64,000 bases of DNA from VFZP01 sp043755595 (lineage in GTDB: Bacteria; Acidobacteriota; Terriglobia; Bryobacterales; Bryobacteraceae): the NCBI GenBank assembly GCA_043755595.1, contig JAYUSQ010000294.1:1-64000 (forward strand). Reading direction: 5' to 3'. A program made the position numbers and the translations under genes. The notes beneath the pieces were generated by a model. It made no database searches and was not told where the DNA came from. It was given only the letters and a program-made list of their open reading frames with translations. Shown in pieces: positions 1 to 8,266 of the stretch (positions are counted from its first letter, which is position 1; every line of letters starts with the position of its first letter).

Positions 1-283
1 AGGCCGCGAAGCGCCTTAGTTGCGGGCCTGGCGAAGACAAGCGTGATCCCACAAAACAATTCTACATCAAATTGTTTTTTTATAACACAGTAGTACTAAT
101 GTCGTAGTTATTCCGCACGGCGGGCCAATCGAGCGATGTCAACACCGACATAGACAGATCGGATCTTACCACAACCTTTAACATCCCTATCGATCAAGTT
201 CCATCTAGCAACTGGGGGGCCCCTTCACGTACAGCATCGCGCAATCGAGCCGCATTTCCCCGCCCCGCCCCGCCCCCAAATCC
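1..283. other. Non-coding, AT-rich window edge
   Basis: No convincing coding sequence was found on either strand. The stretch from about 50 to 200 is clearly more AT-rich than the genes around it and holds one terminator-like hairpin, listed separately. It lies downstream of the CpaF gene, where tadB/tadC genes would sit if this were a complete Tad pilus operon, and none are present. Confidence 0.6.
53..80 (+). terminator. AT-rich hairpin followed by a T run
   Basis: A perfect 9-bp inverted repeat (AAAACAATT at 53-61, AATTGTTTT at 70-78) with an 8-base loop runs into a T tract. This is the shape of an intrinsic terminator on the plus strand, although the stem is poor in GC. It could end a plus-strand gene lying to the left of the window. 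Confidence 0.4.
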
Positions 284-1681
284 CTAAAGATTAATATCCC
301 GAGTCTCATCCAGCGCCGCCGTATCGAACGGCACGCCCATCACCCGAAACCGCTCCAGCACCCCCGGCGTATTCCCCGTCCCTCGGAAACGCCCCTGCAC
401 TTTCCCCGCGTCGTTAATCCCCACCCGATCAAACGTGAAGATCTCCTGAATCTTCACATTCTCATCTTCCACGCCCAGCACCTCGGCAATGCTGACGATC
501 TTGCGGCTGCCGTCCTGCAATCGCGAAACCTGCACCACCAGTTTGATCGCGCTCGCCAACTGCTGCACCACGACCTTCGTCGGCAACTCCACATCGGCCA
601 TCAACACCATAGCCTGCAAGCGCGAAAAAGCGTCCTTCGGCGTATTCGCGTGGATCGTGCTCATCGATCCTTCGACGCCCGTGTTCATCGCCTGCAACAT
701 ATCCAACGCCTCCGCGCCGCGGCACTCGCCGATGATGATGCGATCGGGCCGCATACGTAAAGCCGTCCTCACCAACATGCGCTGATTGATGCCGCCCTGC
801 TTGTTCAAATTCGGCGGCCGAGTCTCAAACTTGATCACGTGCCGCTGTTGCAACTGCAATTCGGCCGTGTCCTCGATCGTGATGATGCGTTCCTCTTCCG
901 GAATAAATCGCGACAGCGCATTCAACGTCGTCGTCTTACCAGAGCCCGTACCGCCAGACACCAACACCGTCGCCTTCGACGCCACGCACGCCTGCAAAAA
1001 CTTCAGCATCCCCGGCATCACCGTATTGTTGGCGATCATCTCGTCCGACGTAATAACGTGGCGGCCAAAGCGGCGAATCGAAAGCGCAGGCCCATCCAGC
1101 GACAGCGGAGAAATAATCGCATTGACACGCGAGCCATCCAGCAGCCGCGCATCGACAATCGGATTCGACTCGTCCACGCGGCGGCCCACCAGCGAAACGA
1201 TCTTCTCAATGATATGCAGCAGGTGCGCGTTGTCCTTGAATCGCACTGGCGTCAGCGAAAGCTTGCCCTGCCGTTCCACGTAAATTTTGTTGTAGCCGTT
1301 GACGAGAATATCGGAAATCGTCGGTTCCTTCAGCAGCGGCTCCAGCGGCCCCAAACCCAGCACCTCGTCCAGAACCTCTTCGACGATCTTGTTCTGCTCG
1401 GCCGTCGTCATCGGCAACCGCTCTTCGTCCAGCAGCCGCTCCACCACGCGCCCGATCTCCTGGCGAATCCGGTCCTTTGGAACGTTGGCGACCTGTTCGA
1501 GGTTGATCACCCCGATCAGTTTGCGATGGATCTCAGACTTGAGCTCGAAGTAACGATCGACGCCGCGCAGAGCCGTAGCCTGCGTCGCAGCCGTGGAAAT
1601 CGCTGTCGCGGCCGCCGACTGCCGGGTGGCCGGACGCGCCGGACCGGACGAACGCACAGGTGGTCGAAAGTTGCTGCCCAA
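284..1681 (-). CDS. cpaF: CpaF/TadA-type secretion ATPase
   Basis: Hexameric ATPase of the type II/IV secretion superfamily that powers Tad/Flp pilus assembly at the inner membrane. Of 465 residues, about 1-40 form a low-complexity Ala/Ser/Thr/Arg tail; the N-terminal domain follows at roughly 45-230. Walker A is GGTGSGKT at 243-250, and a Walker B/His-box region includes the stretches RPDRIIIGECRG and STIHANT. Length and motifs fit the CpaF family. The start is TTG, chosen because GGGAG lies 7 bases upstream. No tadB, tadC, pilin or prepilin peptidase gene is adjacent, so this is an isolated ATPase that would serve a secretion machine encoded elsewhere. Family assignment is firm; the pilus substrate is inferred. 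Confidence 0.93.
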   Translation of the reverse strand: MGSNFRPPVRSSGPARPATRQSAAATAISTAATQATALRGVDRYFELKSEIHRKLIGVINLEQVANVPKDRIRQEIGRVVERLLDEERLPMTTAEQNKIVEEVLDEVLGLGPLEPLLKEPTISDILVNGYNKIYVERQGKLSLTPVRFKDNAHLLHIIEKIVSLVGRRVDESNPIVDARLLDGSRVNAIISPLSLDGPALSIRRFGRHVITSDEMIANNTVMPGMLKFLQACVASKATVLVSGGTGSGKTTTLNALSRFIPEEERIITIEDTAELQLQQRHVIKFETRPPNLNKQGGINQRMLVRTALRMRPDRIIIGECRGAEALDMLQAMNTGVEGSMSTIHANTPKDAFSRLQAMVLMADVELPTKVVVQQLASAIKLVVQVSRLQDGSRKIVSIAEVLGVEDENVKIQEIFTFDRVGINDAGKVQGRFRGTGNTPGVLERFRVMGVPFDTAALDETRDINL

Positions 1682-1878
1682 GGAAGATCTCCCGTGTTCT
1701 ATTCTAGCTGCCGCGAAACCAACGGCCCGTAGCTTATCTCAAACCCGTCCGCCCGCGCCGCGGACTCGGATAGTCAGTTAAAAGATAAGCTAAGATAGTA
1801 GTACTGCCGGTTCATCTCCGATATGTTACTGATGTTCAGCCAGCCGATCTTCTCCAGCCTGGCAAAGGAATTCCGCGA

Positions 1879-2706
1879 ATGAGTTACTGGCATCTGGCGC
1901 AAATCAACGTCGCACGGGCGGTCGCCGCCGCCGATAGTGAGGTAATGGCGGACTTTTACGCCCGCCTCCCTGCCGTCAACACAACGGCCGACGCAAGCCC
2001 CGGCTTCATCTGGCGGCTTCAGGACGAGTCTGGCAACGCTACGGCTATTCGCACCTCTGACGACCCGTTTCTGCTGGTCAACATGTCCGTCTGGAAGAAT
2101 CTCGATTCTTTGAAGGCCTTCGTCTATCGCTCCTCCCACGCCACTGTTTTCAGCGAGCGCGAACGCTGGTTTGAGAAGCCCACCGTGGCGCATCAGGCCC
2201 TCTGGTGGATTCCGGCCGGTCACATTCCGTCGCTCGAAGAAGGCAACATCCGGCTGGAGCGATTGCGCTCGGCGCAACCGACCCGCTTCGCTTTCACATT
2301 CACCCACGCGTTCGCCGCTCCGCCTGAGCCACCCGCCCACGGCCCCGGTCCTGTGCCGCAGCTCTACGATGGCAAGCGGCTGCGAGTCATCTCCAACACC
2401 GGCCCGGCTGGTATCGGACCGGGCGAAGTTTTCGAATACCGCCAGGACGGCGCGCGCGTCTGGAGCGTCTACCATACCGAACAGACCCGGTTCGGTTCTC
2501 TCGTGGCGAGCGTAGACCCCGAAGGTAAGCTCGACCTGCGCTACCAACAGTTGGACCCCAAGGGTACGCCGCGAACCGGCAAATGCGTGAGCACTCCGGA
2601 ACAACTCCCCGATGGCCGGCTCCGGCTTCATGAGGCCTGGCAGTGGACCAACGGCGACGGCTCTCAGGGCGAAAGCATCCTCGAAGAAGTGCCAGCCGGC
2701 GAATAA
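1879..2706 (+). CDS. DUF3291-like protein with C-terminal lipocalin-like half
   Basis: A 275-residue protein in two parts. The first ~140 residues (MSYWHLAQINVARA onward, with aromatic-rich stretches ending in WWIPAGHIP and ERLERLR-like text) match the DUF3291 pattern, a dimeric alpha/beta-barrel-type fold. The second half, after the Pro-rich linker near 150, has repeated beta-strand text (GEVFEYRQDGARVW, GSLVASVDPEG, LPDGRLRLHEAWQW) resembling small proteins annotated as n-acetylglutamate synthase-like. No catalytic residues can be named. ATG is preceded by AAAGGAA at 8 bases. It converges on the sirtuin gene with only two bases between the stop codons. The domain fusion is inferred from sequence texture. 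Confidence 0.65.
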   Translation: MSYWHLAQINVARAVAAADSEVMADFYARLPAVNTTADASPGFIWRLQDESGNATAIRTSDDPFLLVNMSVWKNLDSLKAFVYRSSHATVFSERERWFEKPTVAHQALWWIPAGHIPSLEEGNIRLERLRSAQPTRFAFTFTHAFAAPPEPPAHGPGPVPQLYDGKRLRVISNTGPAGIGPGEVFEYRQDGARVWSVYHTEQTRFGSLVASVDPEGKLDLRYQQLDPKGTPRTGKCVSTPEQLPDGRLRLHEAWQWTNGDGSQGESILEEVPAGE

Positions 2707-2708
2707 AC

Positions 2709-3422
2709 CTACCCGATCAAGTCCGGTAGAATTTCGCCGGACTTGCCGCGTAGCGCAGCATCGACGACGCCCGACATCGGCGTCTCTTCCAGATTCACTT
2801 CAATCACTTTCGCTTTGGCTTTTCGCGCCAGCGCTATCAAACTGGCGGCTGGATACACGACGGCCGACGTGCCCACTACCAGCAGCACTTCGCAAGACTC
2901 GACCGCGTGGCACGCCTCCTCAAACACCCCTGGCGTGAGGGCCTCCCCAAACCAAACGACACCCGGGCGGGCCACTCCGCCACACTGGCACTTGGGCGGA
3001 AGCTTCGGCAACGGCACGCGCCGATCGGGCCATTCCGCGCCGCAAACCGTACACCGGAATCGCCAGATGTCGCCATGCAGTTTGAGCCCGCGATGGTTCC
3101 CCGCCCGTTCATGCAAGCCATCCACATTCTGCGTGATCAAGGTGAAGTCCTGTTTGATCTGCGCCAGGCGCGCCAAAGCCAGATGGCCGGGATTCGGCTG
3201 CGCGTCTTTGATCAGCCCGCGGCGCCAGTCATACCACTCCCAAATCAGGCGTGGATCCTTGGCGAAGGCTTCCGGGGTGGCCAGTTCTTCCGCCCGGAAA
3301 TTGCGCCACAATCCCCCATCGCCGCGAAAAGTAGGCACGCCGCTCTCGGCGCTGATGCCCGCGCCCGTCAACACGGTGACGGCGTTGGCCGCCGACAGCC
3401 ACGCGCGCGCCCGCTCGATCAC
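2709..3422 (-). CDS. cobB: SIR2-family NAD-dependent protein deacylase
   Basis: Sirtuin that removes acyl groups from lysines using NAD+, releasing nicotinamide. Visible motifs are the Rossmann GAGISAESGVPTFRG, TQNVDGLHERAG, the catalytic His in LKLHGD, a zinc ribbon (CTVC and CQCG pairs) and VVGTSA. A YDWR segment supplies the Tyr-x-x-Arg pair that in SIRT5/CobB binds acidic acyl groups, so desuccinylase or demalonylase activity is a reasonable inference. The start is GTG at 3422: it gives 237 residues, the normal family length, and overlaps the upstream methyltransferase stop as GTGA. The frame stays open for 71 more codons upstream, but that part is antisense-like read-through. Third gene of the sulfatase/methyltransferase/sirtuin operon. 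Confidence 0.93.
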   Translation of the reverse strand: MIERARAWLSAANAVTVLTGAGISAESGVPTFRGDGGLWRNFRAEELATPEAFAKDPRLIWEWYDWRRGLIKDAQPNPGHLALARLAQIKQDFTLITQNVDGLHERAGNHRGLKLHGDIWRFRCTVCGAEWPDRRVPLPKLPPKCQCGGVARPGVVWFGEALTPGVFEEACHAVESCEVLLVVGTSAVVYPAASLIALARKAKAKVIEVNLEETPMSGVVDAALRGKSGEILPDLIG

Positions 3423-4144
3423 ACCTTTACCGCCACCAGGCGCAGCCGCCAATAGTCGATATACCAATTGCCGTCGCGAAACAACGCCGGACGCGCGCGC
3501 TCCTCCACTTGCGCCAGCCATTCGTCGCGGCCAGCTTCGGGTACGCGATCCAGCCAATGGGCGCCGAACATCCGGATCCAATCGCGCAAGCCCGAAACAG
3601 AATCGTCCATCTTCGTGGGACGCGGAAACAACCACGCCTGCCGCAACTCAATCCCCGCGCGCGCCAGAATAGCGCCGTATTCCGGGATGCCTGCGAAATA
3701 CCAGGGATGCTCGCCTTGCGCGGCCTCGCAAACCGCAGCGACATTGTGCAGACCGCCAAACTCCGCGACCATCCGTCCGCCTGGAACCAACGCGTCCGAC
3801 AAACATCGCGCGGCCGCATCGGCGTTTTTCACCCAATGAAGCACGGCGTTTGAAAACACCGCGTCAAACTGTTGCGGCAAGGTGAAGGCCGTCAGGTCAG
3901 CCACATCAAACCGCAAGGCGGGAAACGCAGCGCGCGCCTTGTCGATCATCTCCACCGAATGGTCGATCCCGTAGACCTCGGCCCCCGCTTCGGCGATGCG
4001 CGCCGTCAGTTGGCCGGTCCCACATCCCGCATCCAGAATCCGCTCGCCCGCCTGCGGCGCCAACAGCGGCACCAAGTCCGCGCCGTACTGATAGACGTAC
4101 GAATGGCGCTGGTCATAGAATGCCGCGTCCCATTGTTGACTCAT
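3419..4144 (-). CDS. Class I SAM-dependent methyltransferase
   Basis: A 241-residue Rossmann-fold methyltransferase. Motif I is ILDAGCGTGQLTARIAEAGA with the acidic motif II YGIDHS; motif IV is near FDAVFSNAVLHWVKN. The whole-protein pattern resembles trans-aconitate 2-methyltransferase-like enzymes, which methylate small carboxylic acids, but the substrate cannot be read from sequence. Its ATG overlaps the sulfatase stop (ATGA) and its stop overlaps the sirtuin GTG start, so the three genes should be translationally coupled. There is no signal peptide, so it is cytoplasmic. It is odd company for an exported sulfatase; shared function is not obvious. Confidence 0.85.
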   Translation of the reverse strand: MSQQWDAAFYDQRHSYVYQYGADLVPLLAPQAGERILDAGCGTGQLTARIAEAGAEVYGIDHSVEMIDKARAAFPALRFDVADLTAFTLPQQFDAVFSNAVLHWVKNADAAARCLSDALVPGGRMVAEFGGLHNVAAVCEAAQGEHPWYFAGIPEYGAILARAGIELRQAWLFPRPTKMDDSVSGLRDWIRMFGAHWLDRVPEAGRDEWLAQVEERARPALFRDGNWYIDYWRLRLVAVKV

Positions 4145-5871
4145 CGAATCCTCCTCAGCTCAAGGGCTTTCAGATAAGTCATCCGGCCTTCGACCACGAT
4201 CTCGCGGACGCCCGGCTCCAGCGGCAAACGTCCCAGCCGCAGACGGCTCCATGTCATATCCGGCGCAGCGCTGTTATGAGGAGCGCGCTCAGGCAGAACA
4301 TTCGGCGCCAGCGAATCGGCCTGGCCCGTGCGAGCCCCTAACGATTCCTCGCCGACCGCCACACTCACCGGCAAATCCGGCGCCGCCGCCAGCAACTGAG
4401 CCCACACTTCATACCTTCCCCCTGCCGCCACGTCGATCCGCCACGAAGCGCGCGCGCCCGGCGCCTCCCAACCTTGGATGAAATCGTTCGCGAAACCATT
4501 GCGCGCAAAAAACGCCGCCCCCTTGGACAACTGGGCCAAAGGCGCGTTGAGCACCGCTGGATTCTCCTCCCAGTAGCCCACCGGAATGGGAGACACGCCG
4601 GGCGTGAAGCCCGCCGTGATGGAAGCGAACCATTCGCGATATGCCCGATTCAGCCGCGCCAGTTCAGCGGGATGCTCCGCCGCCAGGTTTTTCGCTTCGC
4701 CGGGATCCGCCTCAAGGTCGTAGAGTTCTGTTCCATTCACCATCTTCCAGCGCTGCTCGCACGCCGAACCTGGAAACGGCTTCATCGGATCGGCCTGGTG
4801 ATCGGCATGAGAAAAAACGATCCGCGCCGGCCATGCGCGTTCACCCGGGCCGGGCATCAGCAAAGGCTTCAGGCTCACCCCGTCGACGCGCGGGGCACCA
4901 GCGGCGCCAGCCACCCCACAAAGATCCAAAAGCGTCGGAAACACATCGATGTGCGTCGCGGCGCGGTCTACCTTCCGGCCTGCCTCAGCGTGACTGGGCC
5001 ACCGCAAGAAGAAAGGCGCTCGCGTGCCTCCTTCGTAGACCGCGCCTTTTCTTCCACGCAACCCAGCGGCGTAGCGTTGCGTCTGCGGGCCGTTGTCGCA
5101 AAGGAAAATCACGATCGTGTTCTCGCGCAGTTTCAATTCATCCATTCGCGCCAGAAGCCGCCCCACGTTGTCGTCAAGATTTTCCACCATCGCGTGAATC
5201 GCCGCCAGTTCCGGATCGCCCAGACTCTTGTGACGGTCGAAATAGCGGTCCGGAACCTGATACGGCGAATGAGGCGCGTTGAACGCAAGGTAAAGGAAAA
5301 ATGGCCGGGCGCGATGCCGCTCGACAAACGAGATCGCCTCGCCGGTCAACGCATCGCTTACGTAGCCTTTCAGTTGATCTGGCTTCCCGTTGCGCTCGCA
5401 CGGTGAGTCGAAGTAGCGATTCCAATGCCCTGGCCGGAACCCTACAAACTCATCGAACCCGGAAGCGTGCGGCACATTCGGATAATTTTCGCCCAGGTGC
5501 CATTTTCCCAGCAGCGCTGTCCGATAGCCCACCGATTGCAGCACCCGCGCCACGGTTACTTCCTTGTGGCGCATGGTTTCGCGTCCAGCGGTCACGCCAT
5601 GCACGCCGCAGCGCAACGCGTATCGGCCGGTCAGCAGACTGGCGCGCGTAGGAGCGCAGACGCTGGAGACGGTGAAGCGGGTGAATTCGACAGCTTCGGC
5701 AGCCAGCCGGTCCAGATTCGGCGTCTTCAGCCGGGTGTTGCCGTGGAGCGAAAGGTCGCCGAAGCCCTGATCGTCGGTCATGATCAGGATCACATTCGGC
5801 TTCGTCCGCCTCTGCGCGGGAAGGAGACTTGATGCTCCCAGAAGGGCCGCGAATTCGCGCCTGCGTATCAT
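4141..5871 (-). CDS. Secreted type I sulfatase (arylsulfatase family)
   Basis: Formylglycine-dependent sulfatase of 576 residues. The N-terminus (MIRRREFAALLGASSLLPA) is a Tat-type or Sec-type export signal with a twin-Arg-like RRR. PNVILIMTDDQ supplies the metal-binding aspartates, and CAPTRASLLTGR is the C-x-P-x-R signature whose Cys is converted to formylglycine. After the ~430-residue sulfatase fold there is a C-terminal beta-rich extension (about 440-576) that may bind carbohydrate. The ATG at 5871 was chosen because it opens the export signal; a longer open frame upstream overlaps the next gene and looks spurious. It likely cleaves sulfate esters from polysaccharide in the periplasm or outside. 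An FGE maturase is not in this window. Confidence 0.9.
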   Translation of the reverse strand: MIRRREFAALLGASSLLPAQRRTKPNVILIMTDDQGFGDLSLHGNTRLKTPNLDRLAAEAVEFTRFTVSSVCAPTRASLLTGRYALRCGVHGVTAGRETMRHKEVTVARVLQSVGYRTALLGKWHLGENYPNVPHASGFDEFVGFRPGHWNRYFDSPCERNGKPDQLKGYVSDALTGEAISFVERHRARPFFLYLAFNAPHSPYQVPDRYFDRHKSLGDPELAAIHAMVENLDDNVGRLLARMDELKLRENTIVIFLCDNGPQTQRYAAGLRGRKGAVYEGGTRAPFFLRWPSHAEAGRKVDRAATHIDVFPTLLDLCGVAGAAGAPRVDGVSLKPLLMPGPGERAWPARIVFSHADHQADPMKPFPGSACEQRWKMVNGTELYDLEADPGEAKNLAAEHPAELARLNRAYREWFASITAGFTPGVSPIPVGYWEENPAVLNAPLAQLSKGAAFFARNGFANDFIQGWEAPGARASWRIDVAAGGRYEVWAQLLAAAPDLPVSVAVGEESLGARTGQADSLAPNVLPERAPHNSAAPDMTWSRLRLGRLPLEPGVREIVVEGRMTYLKALELRRIR

Positions 5872-5912
5872 CTCTCGTACATGATACGGGAAGCGCCGCC
5901 CGGCGGCTCGCC

Positions 5913-6911
5913 CTACTGTTGTTCGGTGAAGGGCTCTCCGCCGTATCCATCGCCATCCACCGGCCAAGCCGACGGATGCACCAGGAAAGAGAACGACAGA
6001 AAGCGTTGCAGGAAGCTCTCGCGTTCGGCAATCGAAACCCACTTCAGGATCGAACGCTCACCGGGCTCACTGAAGAATCCCACCCCGCCCCGCCGTAACC
6101 TGCGGTCGCTCCAGGAATCGACAGCCTGTCCGTTAACCATAGTCGTGAAGCGATCGCCCCGGACACCCATCTTGACCTCGTAGGTCATGTCGGCCGTCAT
6201 CGCAATCGGAATCGGCAGCGTCACCCGATTGATCGGACTACCGTTCAGCATCGTGTAGCGGATGATCTCGGCACGATCGCCCCCGGCTCCACCTTTATGA
6301 ACGGCGATCTTGGTCGCGTAGTAATTCCGCGAGTCGCGCGCCCGGAACGCCCAACCCAGCGCCTTGCTCTCGATCTGCCCGGCAAACTGAATGTTGTAGT
6401 CTGAGAGCGCCAAAGTAGGCTTCCACAACCGCAATTCCCCTACGCGTACGGAATCGCCGATTTTCGACCAGCCGCTGGTCAAACCCGAAACTCCGTTCTG
6501 CCAGTTCCTGAGGTCCAAGTGAAAATCTTCCCGAATGGAGATCGAACTCTTCGACGACGGGAACGCCCGCGATAAACGGTCGGTCAGCCCCGCCACCGGA
6601 GGCAGATAGCTGTCCGCCGCTCCCTTGCCACTCGGTCCAGGAGACGTAGGAAGGAACATCACCATTAGAGTGGATAGAACGACCAACAAAACACCGGCGC
6701 CCGGGCCAAACGCGGCTGACGGCTTCGAAACCGTCGTTGCTTCGGTCTTCTGCAGCCAACCGTCCTCTTGAGAGTCCTCGTAATGAAGGTCCCTGGCCAT
6801 CCTTGCCGAGTACACCTGCCGAGCTCTTTTGCGATGTCCATCGCAACAGAACTGACGGTCCACTAAGCGGCGCAGCAATCCGATTTTTTTGCTACATTGC
6901 AGGCAGCGCAT
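5913..6911 (-). CDS. Membrane protein with zinc-finger-like head and LamG-like tail
   Basis: A 332-residue protein of unknown function. The N-terminus has CLQC followed by CC and His (RQFCCDGHR), a plausible cytoplasmic zinc knuckle. One membrane helix lies near 70-90 (GVLLVVLSTLMVMFLP). The external part (about 125-305) reads like a concanavalin/LamG fold of the 3-keto-disaccharide hydrolase (DUF1080) type: FHLDLRNWQNG, ALGWAFRARDSRNYYATKI, DRFTTMVNGQAVDSWSDRR, GGVGFFSEPGE. The same tail is common at the C-termini of acidobacterial kinases, so this may be a sensor lacking its kinase. The start is ATG at 6911 with a weak GAGAGAG upstream. It ends 41 bases before the sulfatase start. Confidence 0.6.
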   Translation of the reverse strand: MRCLQCSKKIGLLRRLVDRQFCCDGHRKRARQVYSARMARDLHYEDSQEDGWLQKTEATTVSKPSAAFGPGAGVLLVVLSTLMVMFLPTSPGPSGKGAADSYLPPVAGLTDRLSRAFPSSKSSISIREDFHLDLRNWQNGVSGLTSGWSKIGDSVRVGELRLWKPTLALSDYNIQFAGQIESKALGWAFRARDSRNYYATKIAVHKGGAGGDRAEIIRYTMLNGSPINRVTLPIPIAMTADMTYEVKMGVRGDRFTTMVNGQAVDSWSDRRLRRGGVGFFSEPGERSILKWVSIAERESFLQRFLSFSFLVHPSAWPVDGDGYGGEPFTEQQ

Positions 6912-7041
6912 TTTACTCTCTCTTCGCGTTCACTCCTCCCCGGAGTTCTTCGCTAACGCAATCCTACCAGCGCAACGCGCGTATTCCTAGGTACTAGGTG
7001 TCGATTCGCCCCCACATGCGGAATTCACCTATGTGACTAAG

Positions 7042-7731
7042 ATGACGCGCCGTCTCATTTGGTACTACAAGCCCCCGAGTTGGTTTGTTAAAATGAAAGC
7101 TAGCTTACTGAACATGCCTCTACCACCTCGTGCGCCGGAGAAAAAGCTCAACCCTGAAGTCGAAAGGCTGGTCTACCAGTTAAAGGTGATTCGCCAAGAG
7201 GCCGAGGGTCTACTCGTCGACATGGGTAGCGAGCAGCTGACGTGGCGGCCCGCCCCGGACCGGTGGTCGGTTTCTGAATGCTTCGCGCATCTGAATACGA
7301 TCAATCGCAAGATGGGCGAAGAGATCGAGAAGTCGGTCACACGCGGCCGGCAAGCCAATATGGTGAGCGATGGGCCGTTTACTTACGGCTTCCTCGCCCG
7401 GATGTTCCACCGAATGACGGAGCCCCCGGTCAAGCGCAGGTTCAAGACGCCCGCGGCATTTATCGGACCCGCTGGACAGCCATGGCCGCAAATCGAAGCC
7501 GATTGGAAGTCGACGCACGACAGGATTGACGATCTGTTGCAACGGGCAAACGGCCTGGATCTGGCTCGAGTGAAGGTGCAGTCACCCGCTTCCCGGTGGA
7601 TCACTTACCCGCTGGGAATCGCATTTTGGATTCACGCCGGGCATGACCGCCGTCACCTTTGGCAGGTGCGGCAAGTGATCAACGACGTGCGGTTCCCCCG
7701 CAAGGTCGCCGCCGAGAAACAGCCAGCCTAG
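7042..7731 (+). CDS. DinB-family protein
   Basis: About 229 residues with the DinB four-helix-bundle pattern: WRPAPDRWSVSECFAHL, where the His after the Cys-Phe-Ala is a typical metal ligand, and a C-terminal FWIHAGHDRRHLWQVRQV, carrying the other His ligands (H-x3-H). Such proteins are metal-dependent transferases or hydrolases acting on small thiols, though most are uncharacterised. The basic N-terminal segment (RRLIWYYKPPSWFVK) precedes the conserved fold. Start codon is uncertain: GTG at 7033 and ATGs at 7042, 7093 and 7114 are all in frame, and none has a strong ribosome site. It is transcribed away from the zinc-finger membrane gene. Confidence 0.8.
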   Translation: MTRRLIWYYKPPSWFVKMKASLLNMPLPPRAPEKKLNPEVERLVYQLKVIRQEAEGLLVDMGSEQLTWRPAPDRWSVSECFAHLNTINRKMGEEIEKSVTRGRQANMVSDGPFTYGFLARMFHRMTEPPVKRRFKTPAAFIGPAGQPWPQIEADWKSTHDRIDDLLQRANGLDLARVKVQSPASRWITYPLGIAFWIHAGHDRRHLWQVRQVINDVRFPRKVAAEKQPA

Positions 7732-7816
7732 AAGCGTTTTCAGGCTAATCGTTAACTCGCACTTGCTTACGCGCCCGCCTCGGTACCGAACCGCGACGGC
7801 TACGGAGCGTATCGCT

Positions 7817-8266
7817 CTAAATGACTCCTGGAATCGTAGCATTGCGGAAATCGAATATCCGCTCCACGTCGCCCCGCACCATCAGTCCATGCACCAGATC
7901 GCCAATCGGTCCGAAGGGTAACTCGTAGTGGACTTCATCGACGATGCGCGTACCCGCGGCGGCCGGGGTGAACCGATGTGTATGTCGCCACAACTTATAC
8001 GGCCCCTTGCGCTGCTCATCGACAAATTGGTAAGGCGGCTCCCAATTCGTGATCTCCGTTAGCCAGCGAGCCGGCAGGCCATGGATGCGCAGTTTGTATT
8101 CGATCAGCGCTCCTGGTTTCATGACGATCGGTTCTGGCGTGACCACCCGAAAACGCACCCACGGAGGAGTGATCCGTTCAAGATTGCTGGCGCGCGAAAA
8201 GAAATCGAAAACCGGGGCGAGCGGCTGCGGCAGCCACAACTCCCGTCGCAGGACATGTATGCTCAA
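7817..8266 (-). CDS. SRPBCC-family protein of the lipid operon
   Basis: A 149-residue protein with the START/SRPBCC hydrophobic-cavity pattern: LPQPLAPVFDFFSRASNLERITPPW at the start (ligand-entry helix), then alternating strands and a long C-terminal helix. It belongs to the group often annotated as a cell-division-inhibitor-like SRPBCC protein and regularly sits beside Cfa, DUF1365 and FAD oxidoreductase genes. A lipid-carrier or cyclase-like role is inferred from that company. ATG overlaps the Cfa stop codon (ATGA), so it is the last gene of a four-gene coupled operon. Confidence 0.8.
   Translation of the reverse strand: MSIHVLRRELWLPQPLAPVFDFFSRASNLERITPPWVRFRVVTPEPIVMKPGALIEYKLRIHGLPARWLTEITNWEPPYQFVDEQRKGPYKLWRHTHRFTPAAAGTRIVDEVHYELPFGPIGDLVHGLMVRGDVERIFDFRNATIPGVI

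Noticed and set aside
284..1681. Complete Tad/Flp pilus locus
   Set aside because: Only the CpaF ATPase is present; neighbours on both sides are unrelated or non-coding.
839..1732. Plus-strand reading frame opposite cpaF
   Set aside because: Shadow of cpaF in high-GC DNA: Arg/Gln/His-rich, no ribosome site, no family.
4474..5406. Plus-strand reading frame opposite the sulfatase
   Set aside because: Antisense shadow with Arg-rich composition; the sulfatase motifs on the minus strand are unambiguous.
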